This document shows positions 23,724 to 33,293 of a DNA stretch of 64,000 bases, in pieces. The translations under genes and the position numbers were made by a program. Origin of the DNA: Mortierella alpina (Eukaryota > Mortierellomycota > Mortierellomycetes > Mortierellales > Mortierellaceae). Position 1 is the first letter of the stretch; every line of letters starts with the position of its first letter. The notes under the pieces are model-generated. The model searched no databases and had not been told where the DNA came from. It saw only the letters and a list, made by a program, of their open reading frames with translations. The stretch lies in NCBI GenBank assembly GCA_029449245.1, contig JANATF010000007.1, positions 1,054,001-1,118,000 of the forward strand, given 5' to 3'.

Positions 23724-24442
23724 TCACTTGTCCTTGTGGGTGTTGCAACGATACGGTGATCCACGCTCGCGCTCGTCTTCTCCGTAAATGACAGCGCATC
23801 GTGGTCTACCTCTCTTCTTAGTCCGACCCACGCACTGAAAGACTTTATGTGGTGGATAGTGCTGATAACAATAGTATCTTTCAGTGCCATCCTCGTCATG
23901 AGAGTAATTGCCATGAGATTTACATATTTCGCGATTTTTCTTTACGGTTTGCCCCTCACACTGTCCCGATACACTGAGGTTCCCGAGGCGTGCGGTCAGA
24001 ACTTTCGTTCCGGTGTCCGAATCGGATGAACTTGCAGAGCTGGATGGGCTGGCTTGCCTCGCTGAATGGAAGGTGGTGTTTCGAAACTTGGTGGAAGAGC
24101 AAAGGTAGGAATTGCGTTCGTTGAAAGAGGTGGTCAGAAACTGGACAGAAGAGTGGAGAGAAGCTTGCGACGAAATGGGCAAAAGAGCCTACCAGAAAAA
24201 GGACGAAGTTTTGCATGACAAAGGTTTTGGTTATCTTTGCCAAAAGGCGAAGCAATCGGCTGTCGCGCATTGCGTTCACAAAGTGGATGGGCTACATTGC
24301 TATGCTGTAAACTGTTCATTCTTAAATGAGGCAGGATATCTACAGAGGCGTCAGGGCCACTCTCTTGTCGCACATCTATGTAAGCCTCGAGATCACTTCC
24401 CCGCGCGGTTGGATGAATCTGCGGCGAAGCAGAGTCCGGCAT
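23724..24442 (-). CDS. Cys/His-rich, probably zinc-binding protein (gene model incomplete)
   Basis: The last exon runs from about 24189 (after the acceptor TTTTTCTGGTAG) to the TAG stop at 23724. It encodes a Ser-rich stretch and then a repeated Cys/His module: QCEGQTVKKNREICKSHG, RYYCYQHY, FQCVGRTKKRGRPRC, PYRCNTH. The C-x-G-x-T...C, YxC-x2-H pattern suggests zinc binding, and similar small modules occur in fungal proteins of unknown role. An upstream frame starting at ATG 24442 (MPDSASPQ) is a candidate first exon, with a phase-0 donor such as AATGTAGCC near 24290, but several donors fit. An in-phase open frame also extends upstream of that ATG. The function is unknown. Confidence 0.45.
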
Positions 24443-24779
24443 CTCAGTTGCCCCACTATCTAGACGTTGTCGCCTTAAGAGCGATGCCAGCCATGGGAGT
24501 AGATATCGTCTTGGTCTAGACGTCAGTGCTGTACCTGAATTCGTGTCCAGGCTGTCTGATGTGTCTGGTGGTTCCTCACGAGGCGGTAAGGCGATCGGGT
24601 CGAAAAATGGTCCATAGTGTTTGCTTGAGTATTAATAGTTGATGTTAGAAGATGCCTAGGGACCAGAGATGTATTTGTCTATGATTTAGAGTTGGCGCGG
24701 AGAGCGACATCCGTTACCTTGCTTAGCCTGAAGGTTATCTGTTCTGTAACTGTGATGCTGTGTTGGATGAATGAGCGGC

Positions 24780-25473
24780 TAATTCAGTCTTTTGACAGCA
24801 ACGTCAACGTTTCCGATTGCTCCAGATCGTTCCCTAGAACCCAAGGTGACGCTGTACCTCGAATCCAGCGAGCTTGAACATTATTATTATTACTATCCCG
24901 ATCCCAAGGACACTCCCAAATGTATCATAGCAATCCCGATGTTGCCATCAGTAATATCCATGGGTCCCGACGGCGACTATTAACAGCGACCTGGTTTCCA
25001 CTATTGACAACGTTGTTATTTATGGCGGGTATGGGAATCTCCAAGCCTTTGTCGTCAGCAAAGAACTGAACTTTCCGAAGAAAGTCTTCGAGCGACAGCT
25101 CTGGTGAGACTTTTTCTCTCGCTCGCCTTTTTGTTCCTCATCGTGAACGATAGGATCGAGGGGAACCGAAGGCTGCCAGCCAGTACTTGTTTTTCTTTGG
25201 CCCAGAGTACCGGTAGCCCCATAACACACAAATATCAACACAGGTGTAGTGTATGATCAGCTACCACAAGCACCAGAAAAGCCATTAAATCGAGAAAATC
25301 TACCGCACGTTCAAGACGGTGGTCCAAGTTTATACCTCATTCCTCTTTTCAGCGGCAGATATGTGTGGATCACATCTGGCTACCATTCCGTTCCTGGCCT
25401 GATGAAGATGTTTGCGGGACGTCGATCCTTTGTCGCAGTCAAGAAATCTGCTTGTGGAACTTTGAGCTGCTAG
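24780..25473 (+). pseudogene. Probable gene remnant with a +1 frameshift
   Basis: Three protein-like blocks lie in order on the plus strand. 24798-24980 reads FPIAPDRSLEPKVTLYLESS ... MGPDGDY. 24985-25104 reads DLVSTIDNVVIYGGYGNLQ ... VFERQLW. 25249-25473 reads VYDQLPQAPEKPLNREN ... SACGTLSC and a TAG. The first two blocks run straight on from each other except for one extra T near 24981, which shifts the frame. The second ends at a GTGAGA donor, but its phase does not match any acceptor I can see before the third. No start codon is evident. I read it as a decaying or misassembled gene of unknown function. Confidence 0.38.
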
Positions 25474-25710
25474 ACAGCCTGTACAGATTACGGACAGTTC
25501 GCAGCCTTTCCCTGTTCCTTTTCCTTTTCCTTTTGAGTAGATCCACATCTATGATGGAGTACTTAAACCGAGTTGGCCACCGAGCTCCAACACATTCGCA
25601 GACGCACACCCATTCCTATCAAGACAGTTCTCGCTCCCTATCGTCCTACAGTCAACTAAGCACAAGCACATTTTATCCTGCGTGGAAAAAAACCACAAGA
25701 ATCACAACAT

Positions 25711-26682
25711 ATGTGTTACCCGGATTTAACGGCCATAGGCCTCATCCGCAGAGCGATCGTCCTGTTCTCGGGGATGAGTCTGGGATTAATCACTTCTGCC
25801 TACATGCTCAACATCACGCTTACCCCCGAGCGATCGCAAGCCTATGTGAATTTATATGAATTCGCCTTCCTGCCTGTTGAGCAAAGTATCATCAACTTTA
25901 CTATCATGCTCGGTACTCTCTATCGGATCCGAGAGTGGCCATCGATTTACTTTCGAGGGTATCGGCTGTTACGCCTTTTTTTTGGAACAGCGCTTGCGAT
26001 CTCACTTGTGACCTTTGACATCCTATCAAGCTTTCGGATTTCGGAAATGGCCTCTGAGACGCTTGGAGAAGGAACAGCAGGACAGCGAGTGTGCGATGTC
26101 ATGGATCAAGTTGGCAGGATGAACGAGCAACCTTGTGGGACGTTTATTTTCATCTCTGTGATTGAACTGCTGGCGGCTTTCCTTGTGCTGATCGAGAGTG
26201 GATGGACTTTTCAAATATCCAGCAACGAAGGACTTTGCAAAGCGCTCCGAGCACACCATTGTGATTCACAATCGCATACAGGCAATCCAGTGGCTAACCT
26301 CGAAGAGACCGAAGGGTCGCTTCAAGATCAACGTCAACGTCGATGCCGAGAGCTGTACCGTCTGCGTCGGTCGTGCCATTCCCTCCCACGTCCCTCGGAA
26401 CAACATGACGCGCACTTACCGCTGCACTCTGATCCCGAAACAGGAAGACGCCGCTCGCGAGCTCCGCAAGGTGACTATCCATTGACGGATCCAGCCTTTG
26501 TTGGGACGCCCGCTGACGAACCTTTACCCTTGTATGAGCGGAATGTCGATAGAGTCGCCACTTTCACTAACGACGCGAGAGCAGCAGAATCGGAGGAGGA
26601 CGTGAGCTCGTCGTTTTTATGTTCAGCCACAGCATCTGTGCGTGAAGAGGTGAGGCCCTTGCCTCCAGCTTACACTCGCTAG
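25711..26682 (+). CDS. Four-helix membrane protein with C-terminal PPxY motif
   Basis: A single exon of 323 residues. Four hydrophobic segments are visible: IVLFSGMSLGLITSAYML, the INFTIMLGTLY region, LFFGTALAISLVTFDIL, and IFISVIELLAAFLVLI. Two Cys lie in the last extracytoplasmic loop. A polar tail of about 150 residues follows, ending RPLPPAYTR. PPAY is a PPxY motif, the ligand of WW domains in Rsp5/Nedd4-type ubiquitin ligases, so ubiquitin-linked trafficking is a reasonable guess. The topology resembles MARVEL-like four-helix proteins, but I see no family signature. A polyadenylation-like AATAAA lies near 26696. Confidence 0.7.
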   Translation: MCYPDLTAIGLIRRAIVLFSGMSLGLITSAYMLNITLTPERSQAYVNLYEFAFLPVEQSIINFTIMLGTLYRIREWPSIYFRGYRLLRLFFGTALAISLVTFDILSSFRISEMASETLGEGTAGQRVCDVMDQVGRMNEQPCGTFIFISVIELLAAFLVLIESGWTFQISSNEGLCKALRAHHCDSQSHTGNPVANLEETEGSLQDQRQRRCRELYRLRRSCHSLPRPSEQHDAHLPLHSDPETGRRRSRAPQGDYPLTDPAFVGTPADEPLPLYERNVDRVATFTNDARAAESEEDVSSSFLCSATASVREEVRPLPPAYTR

Positions 26683-27250
26683 GGCTCTCAATTTGAAATA
26701 AAGTACCGCTCTATTTGGTTTTAATACGAAACGTTTCTGAAGAGGTTTGTGCCTCTTTGTTTATGCACAACATGTTGAAGTACGATACCAGCGGCCATTG
26801 AGGCCATCCTCGAGTACACGCGCAGCGGTGACTTGGATATTGTTGTCCATGTCCTTGGTGCCTTTTGACCCTGAGGCATGGCTGTCTACCCATCAGCAAG
26901 GAGATGGCTGCCTGTATAGTCATTTTCTGCCAGCCTACATAAAACCTGGCCGTAATGAAATTTCAAACTCTCTCTTCTTTGGACAAGTGGTGTCTCTGAT
27001 CTCAGCGCTTTGATCGCATGGCCCGACATGAAACGCATCGAATATACCCCTGGTGCCTGAAACGAATACCGTATATACATGCTGGGCATGTGCATGGTGG
27101 CCCACACCCTGAACGGACAGGCCGACAGAGCACGCCGGTATGCCCTGTCTTTTTGGTTGCTGCCTCATTGGCACCTTGACACTGCTTGACTTCATTCATT
27201 CTCCCATCCTCCCTTTGCACCCTGGGCATGCCTCTCTGAAGCCATTGACC
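26683..27250. other. Intergenic spacer
   Basis: No gene seen. Short open frames on both strands lack any recognisable motif. The sequence just before the next gene is pyrimidine-rich, as expected of a fungal promoter. Confidence 0.5.
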
Positions 27251-28246
27251 ATGAGAATACCCGCCATGCCACGCATCAAGATCCAGGCCCACCCGTCCGC
27301 ACCGCTCCTCATTCTAGTCATCCGCATAACGCTCATCACTCTCTCCGCCATCAACCTCTGTGCTCTCGCTGCAGGCCTCCAGATCTACCCTCCCAGCTCG
27401 TCCTCGTCGTCCGCCAGCGCAAACTACTACACCAGCGGGCCGTACTTCAACTTCCAGGACACTCCTCAGCTCGCCACCAATGCCCTTCTCTTCCTCGCTA
27501 TCACCTATGCGTTCCTCAAACCAGAGCAATGGTCGCCGCGAATCCGAGCCATCACAGGCGTCACCCTCGTGGCATGCAACCTCGCCCTGGTCATTGACCA
27601 GTTCCATAGCATGACCCTCAACGGCGGCTGTGAACTAGGCGAAATATACAACTACACGCCCACCTCCGCTACTGGTGGTAGTAGCAGCGGCAGCGGCCAC
27701 AAGGGATTTGGCCAGGGAGCAGAGCCCACGACTACTCAGACTACTACGACCACGCCCATGAAACGACGGTGCCACATTCAAATGGTCATTGGCATTGCCA
27801 GCGTCGCCTGGGGCTTGCTCCTGCTGGTCGAGCTCATGTTGACAAATCTGCACCATAAACGCGACACGAACAAGAAGAGGCACACGTACAGGGCTGAGGA
27901 GCAGGAATTCCCCGAGGACTACCAGGAAGAGCCATTGCCCGCACTGGGTGTAGTGCATTACTATCACCCGGATCTGACACTCCAGGGGTCGGGGTCTAGG
28001 TCAGGATCCGGGAGGAGGACACGAGAACAGTGCATGTCATGGGACATGGAGTCCCTTCCAGCCTACGAGCCAAGAATGACGGGACCGAGGCCTCAGATTG
28101 TGGACATGGCCAACCTGGGTCAGTTGTCTCCCCCAGCGCGGATACACCCGAGAACGACACGTATCCCGAGAGAGTCAAGAACGCGAAGAGCGCCAAGGGA
28201 GTCAAGAACGGGGGTTAGGCCTCCAAGCTATTCATCCCATTGCTGA
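27251..28246 (+). CDS. Multi-pass membrane protein with PPxY tail
   Basis: A single exon of 331 residues from the ATG at 27251; a second in-frame ATG at 27266 is also possible. Hydrophobic segments include APLLILVIRITLITLSAINL, NALLFLAITYAFL, ITGVTLVACNLALVI and IGIASVAWGLLLLVELML. Ser- and Thr-rich loops contain (SSSSSS, TTTQTTTTT). The basic C-terminal tail holds LPAYEP and ends RPPSYSSHC, a PPxY motif. It has the same general plan as the gene at 25711-26682, which points to an old tandem pair, although the sequences are not obviously alike. It converges on glutamate decarboxylase with 167 nt between stops. Confidence 0.72.
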   Translation: MRIPAMPRIKIQAHPSAPLLILVIRITLITLSAINLCALAAGLQIYPPSSSSSSASANYYTSGPYFNFQDTPQLATNALLFLAITYAFLKPEQWSPRIRAITGVTLVACNLALVIDQFHSMTLNGGCELGEIYNYTPTSATGGSSSGSGHKGFGQGAEPTTTQTTTTTPMKRRCHIQMVIGIASVAWGLLLLVELMLTNLHHKRDTNKKRHTYRAEEQEFPEDYQEEPLPALGVVHYYHPDLTLQGSGSRSGSGRRTREQCMSWDMESLPAYEPRMTGPRPQIVDMANLGQLSPPARIHPRTTRIPRESRTRRAPRESRTGVRPPSYSSHC

Positions 28247-28413
28247 ATATAAAACCTAATTAAAGCTAAAGCTGTTGTACACTATGAGTTTTAGAAATAT
28301 TTGTTCCTAGCATTCTGCAATTTCTCAAACGTGTTAGGTATCGGCAAATGCGGTGGATTTTCTTTTTATTTCACTTCATGAATGGTATTCAAGGGCGGAC
28401 CAGCAACATCTCG

Positions 28414-30288
28414 CTAACAATGGGGTCCTGAAGTCTTCTTGGTGCCGCTAGGTTGGTCTAGCTTGTGTGCATCTGCGATGGGGTCCTTTCTCTTGGTCAG
28501 GATGTTCACCTCAAAACCGCTATCGCATGCCATAAGAGTCTCAGCCGCCCAGATAATGTCAAGAACAACATTATCGACAAGGTCCTGACTGAGCGATTCG
28601 CGAACAACGATTCGAAGAATCTCAATCTGTTCCTCTGCTGGCGGGAGCGCATAGTTGGGAACGATCCAGCCACGCGTGCGCAACAGTGTTGAGATGGCGG
28701 CTTGCTTGACGTGCGGGTTCTCGCGCTTGAACTCGTCCGTCAGCTTGAAGGTGACGACGGGCAGAGCTGGGTTGTAATCCATCACACCCATGGATTCCTT
28801 GAAATTGTCGAGCCCGGACTTTTTCTCAAAGCCAAAGACACCTTTTGATCGATGCATATCCGACACCAGGTCAAAGTAACCAGTTTGCTCCAGTGCCAAG
28901 GACAGGAGTCGTGCATTCTCAAGGTCGTTTTGGATGATGGAAGTATAGCCCTGTCGACCGAGACGCACAAAGTTGTAATACTGACCAATCTATCATTGTG
29001 AAATAGAGGGCTGGTGTTAATTAAGCCATCAGGTAAGGTTTCCCTTTCTCTCTCGCTGTAAGACTCTGGTCACCCCTTACCATGAAGCAGGCTGGTCTAG
29101 AAAAATTGAGGGTGTAGGTCTGCTCTTCAGATCCCAAATATGTAAGAGTAAAAACCAGCTCCTTGGGGAGATAGTCCTCACTTCTCCAGAGAACCCAGCC
29201 AATTCCAGCATAGGCAAGACCATACTTATGACCCGATGTGTTGATCGAATTGACTCGCGGCAATTCAAAGCTCCATCTCAACTTTGGAAAGGCAAAGGGG
29301 GCTACAAACCCGCCGCTGGCTGCATCGACATGGATGGGAATATCCCACCCCTTCTCTTCTTGAATTCGATCCAGTTCTTTGGACATGCCCTCGACATCCT
29401 CAAAGTGACCAGTGTAGGTGCTGCCGAGAATCACGTAAACGCCGATGGTGTTCTCGTCGCAAGCCTCGGCGGCCTTCTTGATGTCAAGGCAATGGTGGCT
29501 TTCAGCTGTAACGGGAATCAAGCGGCATTCGACATCAAAGTAGCGAGCAAACTTTTCCAACGCCACTTGGGCGTTGTTGCCCATGATAATGTTTGGCCTG
29601 GAAGTATCCTTGCCTTCCTCTCTGCGCTTGGCCTGCCAACGCTTCTTCATGGCCAGGCCACCGAGCTGCACGGCTTCAGACGATCCGATGGTGGCGGTTC
29701 CAACCGCGCCTTTGCTCTTCCATAAATCTCCGATGATGGAAATGCAGCGACTGTGGATTCTCATGGTAGCAGGATATTCGTCCTACGGGGCAAGGTTTGT
29801 ATGTAAACAATCAATCACTAGTGCGTGACCATGACGTTTTGCTTCGTGAGAATGTTGGACCAAAAAGTAAAGAATACCTGGTCCGACAAGTTCTTGCTAA
29901 TATTCTCCATGATGAGCTTGTCTGCCTCGGGCTCCATCCAGGTGTGAACTAGGAGGTCATGGTAGGAGTCAGCTTTCACTCTTGAATGAACATTCACTTT
30001 TTTTTACAATGCTTTGGTTGTATGAGCCTGTTGACAGCTTTGCGTACCAAAGGACGCGAGATTCATGTTGGGTCGCCCATCGAGTTCCAGCTCGTCGTGG
30101 ATGAGTTGATACGCAGCTTGGGCCTCGGTCGACTGGTCGGGCAGTCGGAACTTTGGGATGTCTTGAGTAGCGTAGCGTGAACCGTACGCGAGCGAGTGGA
30201 GGTTTCGTGATTTACCCACATGGTGGCAAACGGGTGACTCCTTGGCGTGTCTAAGGAGTTCCTCCGAGTCGACGTGTTTATGGAGCAT
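28414..30288 (-). CDS. GAD1: Glutamate decarboxylase
   Basis: Four exons (30288-30048, 29948-29878, 29782-29081, 28989-28414) encode 529 residues, the usual length for fungal glutamate decarboxylase. This PLP enzyme converts glutamate to GABA with release of CO2, and in fungi it serves the GABA shunt and stress tolerance. Family marks are present: FVHTWMEPEADKLIMEN, the AVGTATIGSSEAVQLGGLA segment, HVDAASGGFVAPF (HVDAA contacts PLP) and NTSGHKYGLAYAGIGW, in which SGHK carries the Schiff-base lysine. All junction phases match. The basic C-terminal tail (ILTKRKDP...) may be regulatory, but I see no clear calmodulin-binding helix. No targeting peptide, so a cytosolic location is expected. Confidence 0.95.
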
Positions 30289-30651
30289 AGTGGCAGTGAA
30301 CTGAAAGGACGACGATGTGGATGGTAGTGGAGGTGGTGGTGGTGGAAAGCGAGAGAAGAGTGGGAGAAAGGAGATGACAGCGGCGAGAGATATAGTGCAG
30401 GGTAATTGATCGTCATAGTTCAGCCTGAAAAAAATTTCATCCTGACATCATGACGGTCTCGCTGGCTCTGACCGCAAGCAATGGATAAACCAGCTGTCTG
30501 AACTGCACTGACCATTTGAGTTGAGCTGTTGAAATGGAAACGTTTATTTTCGTGCCAAGACAGGTGTTACTACGTATGCACTATTGGGCAACATGAAGGT
30601 GCGCCAGCCGAGCACAGGTCCAAAACCATATATGGCTTCACAGTAGTCTTC
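30289..30651. other. Upstream region of glutamate decarboxylase
   Basis: No gene seen. The minus-strand sequence just upstream of the GAD start is a CCACCACCACC-rich promoter (30320-30345 on the plus strand reads GGTGGTGGTGGTGG). Confidence 0.5.
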
Positions 30652-30915
30652 TTAAAGGGAGCAGGGAAGAGGGTTCTGTCCTTCAGTCGCGGTGCAAAGA
30701 CGCTGGAACTTTCTCATGCGGTCAGGCACGCTCGTTGGCAGCATGCAGCACCATTGGTTCTGGTTGTCTCGGCGAAGGTTTCCGGCGCTTTCACTGCATT
30801 TGGTAGGGGTGCTGGCGTCGTAGATGCCCTTGTGGCACTTCATTCCGATGTCAGCTGCATCAACAACCGCGAAAAGAGTCACGGCGGCGATGAGGGCGGT
30901 GATATTGAATTTCAT
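30652..30915 (-). CDS. Small secreted six-cysteine protein, 87 residues
   Basis: A single exon. The signal peptide MKFNITALIAAVTLFAVVDA is followed by a mature chain of about 67 residues with six Cys (MKCHKG, TKCS, WCC, RLC, LPC) and few hydrophobic residues. This is the profile of small secreted Cys-rich proteins and candidate effectors in soil fungi. The family is unknown. The DNA upstream on the minus strand reads TATAAATACCC near 31005-30995, a good TATA element about 85 nt before the start. Confidence 0.68.
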   Translation of the reverse strand: MKFNITALIAAVTLFAVVDAADIGMKCHKGIYDASTPTKCSESAGNLRRDNQNQWCCMLPTSVPDRMRKFQRLCTATEGQNPLPCSL

Positions 30916-31028
30916 CTTGAAAGTAAGAACGGTTGCGTGGATGGCGAGGCTTGTTGTAGGTGAGGAGCGTCGAGAAAAGTGTTGAAGACCAAGGGTATTT
31001 ATACGTCTCTGTAGGCGGGTCAGTTCAT

Positions 31029-31440
31029 TCACATGCCAGATACGTTCAAGGAGAGACGCCGCTCTCTCGCGACGCAATAACCTGTATATCTAGAAAGATA
31101 TCTGCGCGTAGTTGTAGCCATTGCCTCGTTGCACTGCCTCATCATGGATTCAAGGTTTGCTATCCGTTGGCTCGGCGTAAGAAAGTGGCGCTGACTTTCA
31201 TGTATGTACATAGTAGAACTTACTTTACAAGCTTGGTTCTCACGGTGGAAACCGCGGTACCGGTCGTAGTCGCGGAGTGATAAATGTTCCGATCGATTGA
31301 GGAGTCGAATGCCGCCGCTTTTGAGACGCGGCGTCAGTCCAAACGCCGACACGACCAGGATTGGGTCACTCTGCCAGCAGATCTAGGAAGCCATTTATGT
31401 AGATAAGCACTACAGAGGAGCTAGCCTTGATCGATAATTC
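31029..31440 (-). pseudogene. Possible remnant of a second RuvC/TnpB-like gene (weak)
   Basis: On the minus strand, SDPILVVSAFGLTPRLKSGG and LSLRDYDRYRGFHRE are followed by a GTAAGT donor at QACK. After an acceptor at CGGATAG comes NLESMMRQCNEAMATTTRRY and LSRYTGYC. The spacing of a small-residue DP block, an S-L-x-(D/E)-Y-x-x-x-x-GF block and a helical block recalls fungal TnpB-like proteins. No catalytic triad can be shown, and the flanks do not continue it. Treat it as a hint only. Confidence 0.22.
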
Positions 31441-31932
31441 TTCAGGTCGGATGAAACTTCACCCATTCAGCATCGGGTGTAGATAATGGATGCCCCACTC
31501 AAGAAAAGTTGGTACTTGACAGGAAAGGGGGTCCTTAAGCACCTTAAGGGAGTCCGGACGCGTGCTAATGAAGGTGCTTCAATCGAGACTCGTGCGATTG
31601 GTCTGCGGCTGCAGGCTTTCTCGGCACGAATGCTCGCGAAAAGTTGCAGCCCATCGCCTACAGAGATGTAGAGATGTAGGACTCAGCCTATCTGGACTCA
31701 ACCTATCCGCACTCAGCCCACGCATGTTAGCTTAGCCCAAGTTGATCCTTCGGCACTCAGCACTGTATATAAGACAGCTTGGTGCACTCCTTTCAGGCTG
31801 CACTATACCTGCAGTCCACCTCCATCTTCACTTCCAGGTATATTTGCTGTTGCTCCAACATTCATAAGCACTACTTAAAACGCGCTTACCAAACTTTTTT
31901 CATCGGTAGCCTAAATAATCAAGCAAATCGAA
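31441..31932. promoter_or_regulatory. Promoter of the 112-residue protein, with TATA box
   Basis: TATATAAG at 31766-31773 lies 160 nt before the next ATG. Upstream, 31680-31760 holds a loose repeat of ACTCAGCC/ACTCAACC units. A 5'UTR intron between about 31835 and 31915 is possible but not proven. Confidence 0.45.
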
Positions 31933-32271
31933 ATGCCAGTATTTCCCGACAGCACCTTGTGCGCCGATAACCTTGCGCTGGCTCAAGTCACTCGCTTGCA
32001 TTTCACCCAACTTTTCAAACGCGCCGTCGTTTTGCATGACAACTTGCTGCTTGGGCCACTCTACACGGCCACTGCGGGCAAGAACATCAAAGTCTATGTT
32101 GTGCTGGGCAAGAAGAATGCCAACGATAGCGTGATTCCCAAAGAGCAGGCTTTGAGCCTGTTGGACCAATGCATCAGCGGTCTCTTTCAGAAGGACCAGG
32201 TCACCACTGGCTATGCGGTCGCCGTGGACAAGGATGTAGTGGTGGCTCTCCATATCGATGTCTTGATTTAA
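31933..32271 (+). CDS. Conserved-looking 112-residue cytosolic protein of unknown function
   Basis: A single exon starting MPVFPDSTLCADNLALAQ, with no signal peptide or membrane segment. Predicted pattern: helix (LAQVTRLHFTQLFKRAVVLH), a strand (KNIKVYVVLGKK), helix (KEQALSLLDQCISGLF), strands (GYAVAVDKDVVVALHIDVLI). The alternating hydrophobics and strong TATA box argue for a real, well-expressed gene. I do not recognise the family. A five-copy 10-bp repeat begins 9 nt after the stop codon. Confidence 0.6.
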   Translation: MPVFPDSTLCADNLALAQVTRLHFTQLFKRAVVLHDNLLLGPLYTATAGKNIKVYVVLGKKNANDSVIPKEQALSLLDQCISGLFQKDQVTTGYAVAVDKDVVVALHIDVLI

Positions 32272-32280
32272 GAATCAACT

Positions 32281-32330
32281 CGCCTCAACACGCCTCAACA
32301 CGCCTCAACACGCCTCAACACGCCTCAACA
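32281..32330. repeat. Five perfect copies of a 10-bp tandem repeat in the 3' flank
   Basis: CGCCTCAACA is repeated five times without error, starting 9 nt after the stop at 32271, and a sixth degenerate unit (CACCT) follows. AATAAAATAAAG near 32375 probably serves as the polyadenylation signal, so the repeat would lie in the 3'UTR. Confidence 0.9.
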
Positions 32331-32456
32331 CACCTTTATTTAAACGAATAGTCGGCAACCGCGCCATAATTGAAATAAAATAAAGTTTGTTTGTAAACTC
32401 ATCCACTGGTGTCCACCATATAACAACAGACCTCCGGTCTCTTTAATTTACCGGAC

Positions 32457-33180
32457 TTGATACGGATCCGATCTCAGCGAGGAGTCGTGTGCAATCCTGC
32501 CAGACTTGAACGATGCACCTGTTTACCTCTCCCTCGCCCACATCAAATCACAGTTCCTCAAATTAAAAGATTTTCGCACACTAAGAGGATTGCGAGGATG
32601 CGGGAGTACCGTCGGAGGAAGCCTCAAAATACAGCTGCCCGTGCTATACAGGTTCTCTCTCGAAAAGAACAGGTTCTTCCCATAGCGCAAACCTTTGCAG
32701 AGATCGACTGCGACTGTTGTCACTACTTACTCGCGCGTCGCAAACAACTTCAGCTGGCGGACATGAGTGTCCCGTCCGCCAAGATGGTTAGAGATAATGG
32801 CCAGCTGCATCAGGAATACTCTTGGAGGTCGACCACTGATACAAGAAGATGGTTAAGCGAAGCTACACAGGAGCTTGCGAGGGAACGTGGACCCTCTCTT
32901 TACCCCAGGTTCTTGATCGGCGCGATTTAAGAGCCAAGAAAGACGCGAGGGGGGGGGGAGATTCGTGAACGACACATGAGGTCCACAATTGTGGGGATCA
33001 CAAGCGAGTACCGCACCTCGCAGACTTGCTACGCTTGCTTTCGTCAACTACGCCTTGCCCGATCCCGTCGGTTTGTTATATAACGGCAAAAGGTCAAGAA
33101 TAGATAGTCAATGTCCACGGCGCGGATGCAGTGTCAATAATTTCTTTCTGCGCGCACAGGGGAACGCCGTCCTCTGCGAG
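32457..33180 (+). pseudogene. Possible decayed RuvC/TnpB-like gene with zinc-ribbon half
   Basis: At 33006-33053 the plus strand reads SEYRTSQTCYACF. This (S/N)-E-Y-x-T-S-x-x-C-x-x-C pattern is typical of the zinc ribbon just before RuvC-III in TnpB/Fanzor-like proteins; the intact gene at 18.7 kb has HEYFTSAKCPRPQC at the same point. It is preceded by MRSTIVGIT, the expected strand. After it the frame meets stops (TAA, TAG), and the second Cys pair and D-R-D block cannot be read in one frame. The open frame 32457-32930 upstream is basic and could belong to the same relic, but has no motif. Confidence 0.33.
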
Positions 33181-33293
33181 TGAGGCGTGCCAAGTGCCCT
33201 GCATGCCACTCTCCTGTCTCTCTGCCTTCTGCTTTGACTAAAGCCCGCAGGCCTCGCTTTTCGCCATTACTTTCCTCCTCAGCTAATCGAACC

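Noticed and set aside
32281-32330. CRISPR-like array
   Set aside because: The repeats are directly adjacent with no spacers; it is a simple tandem repeat.
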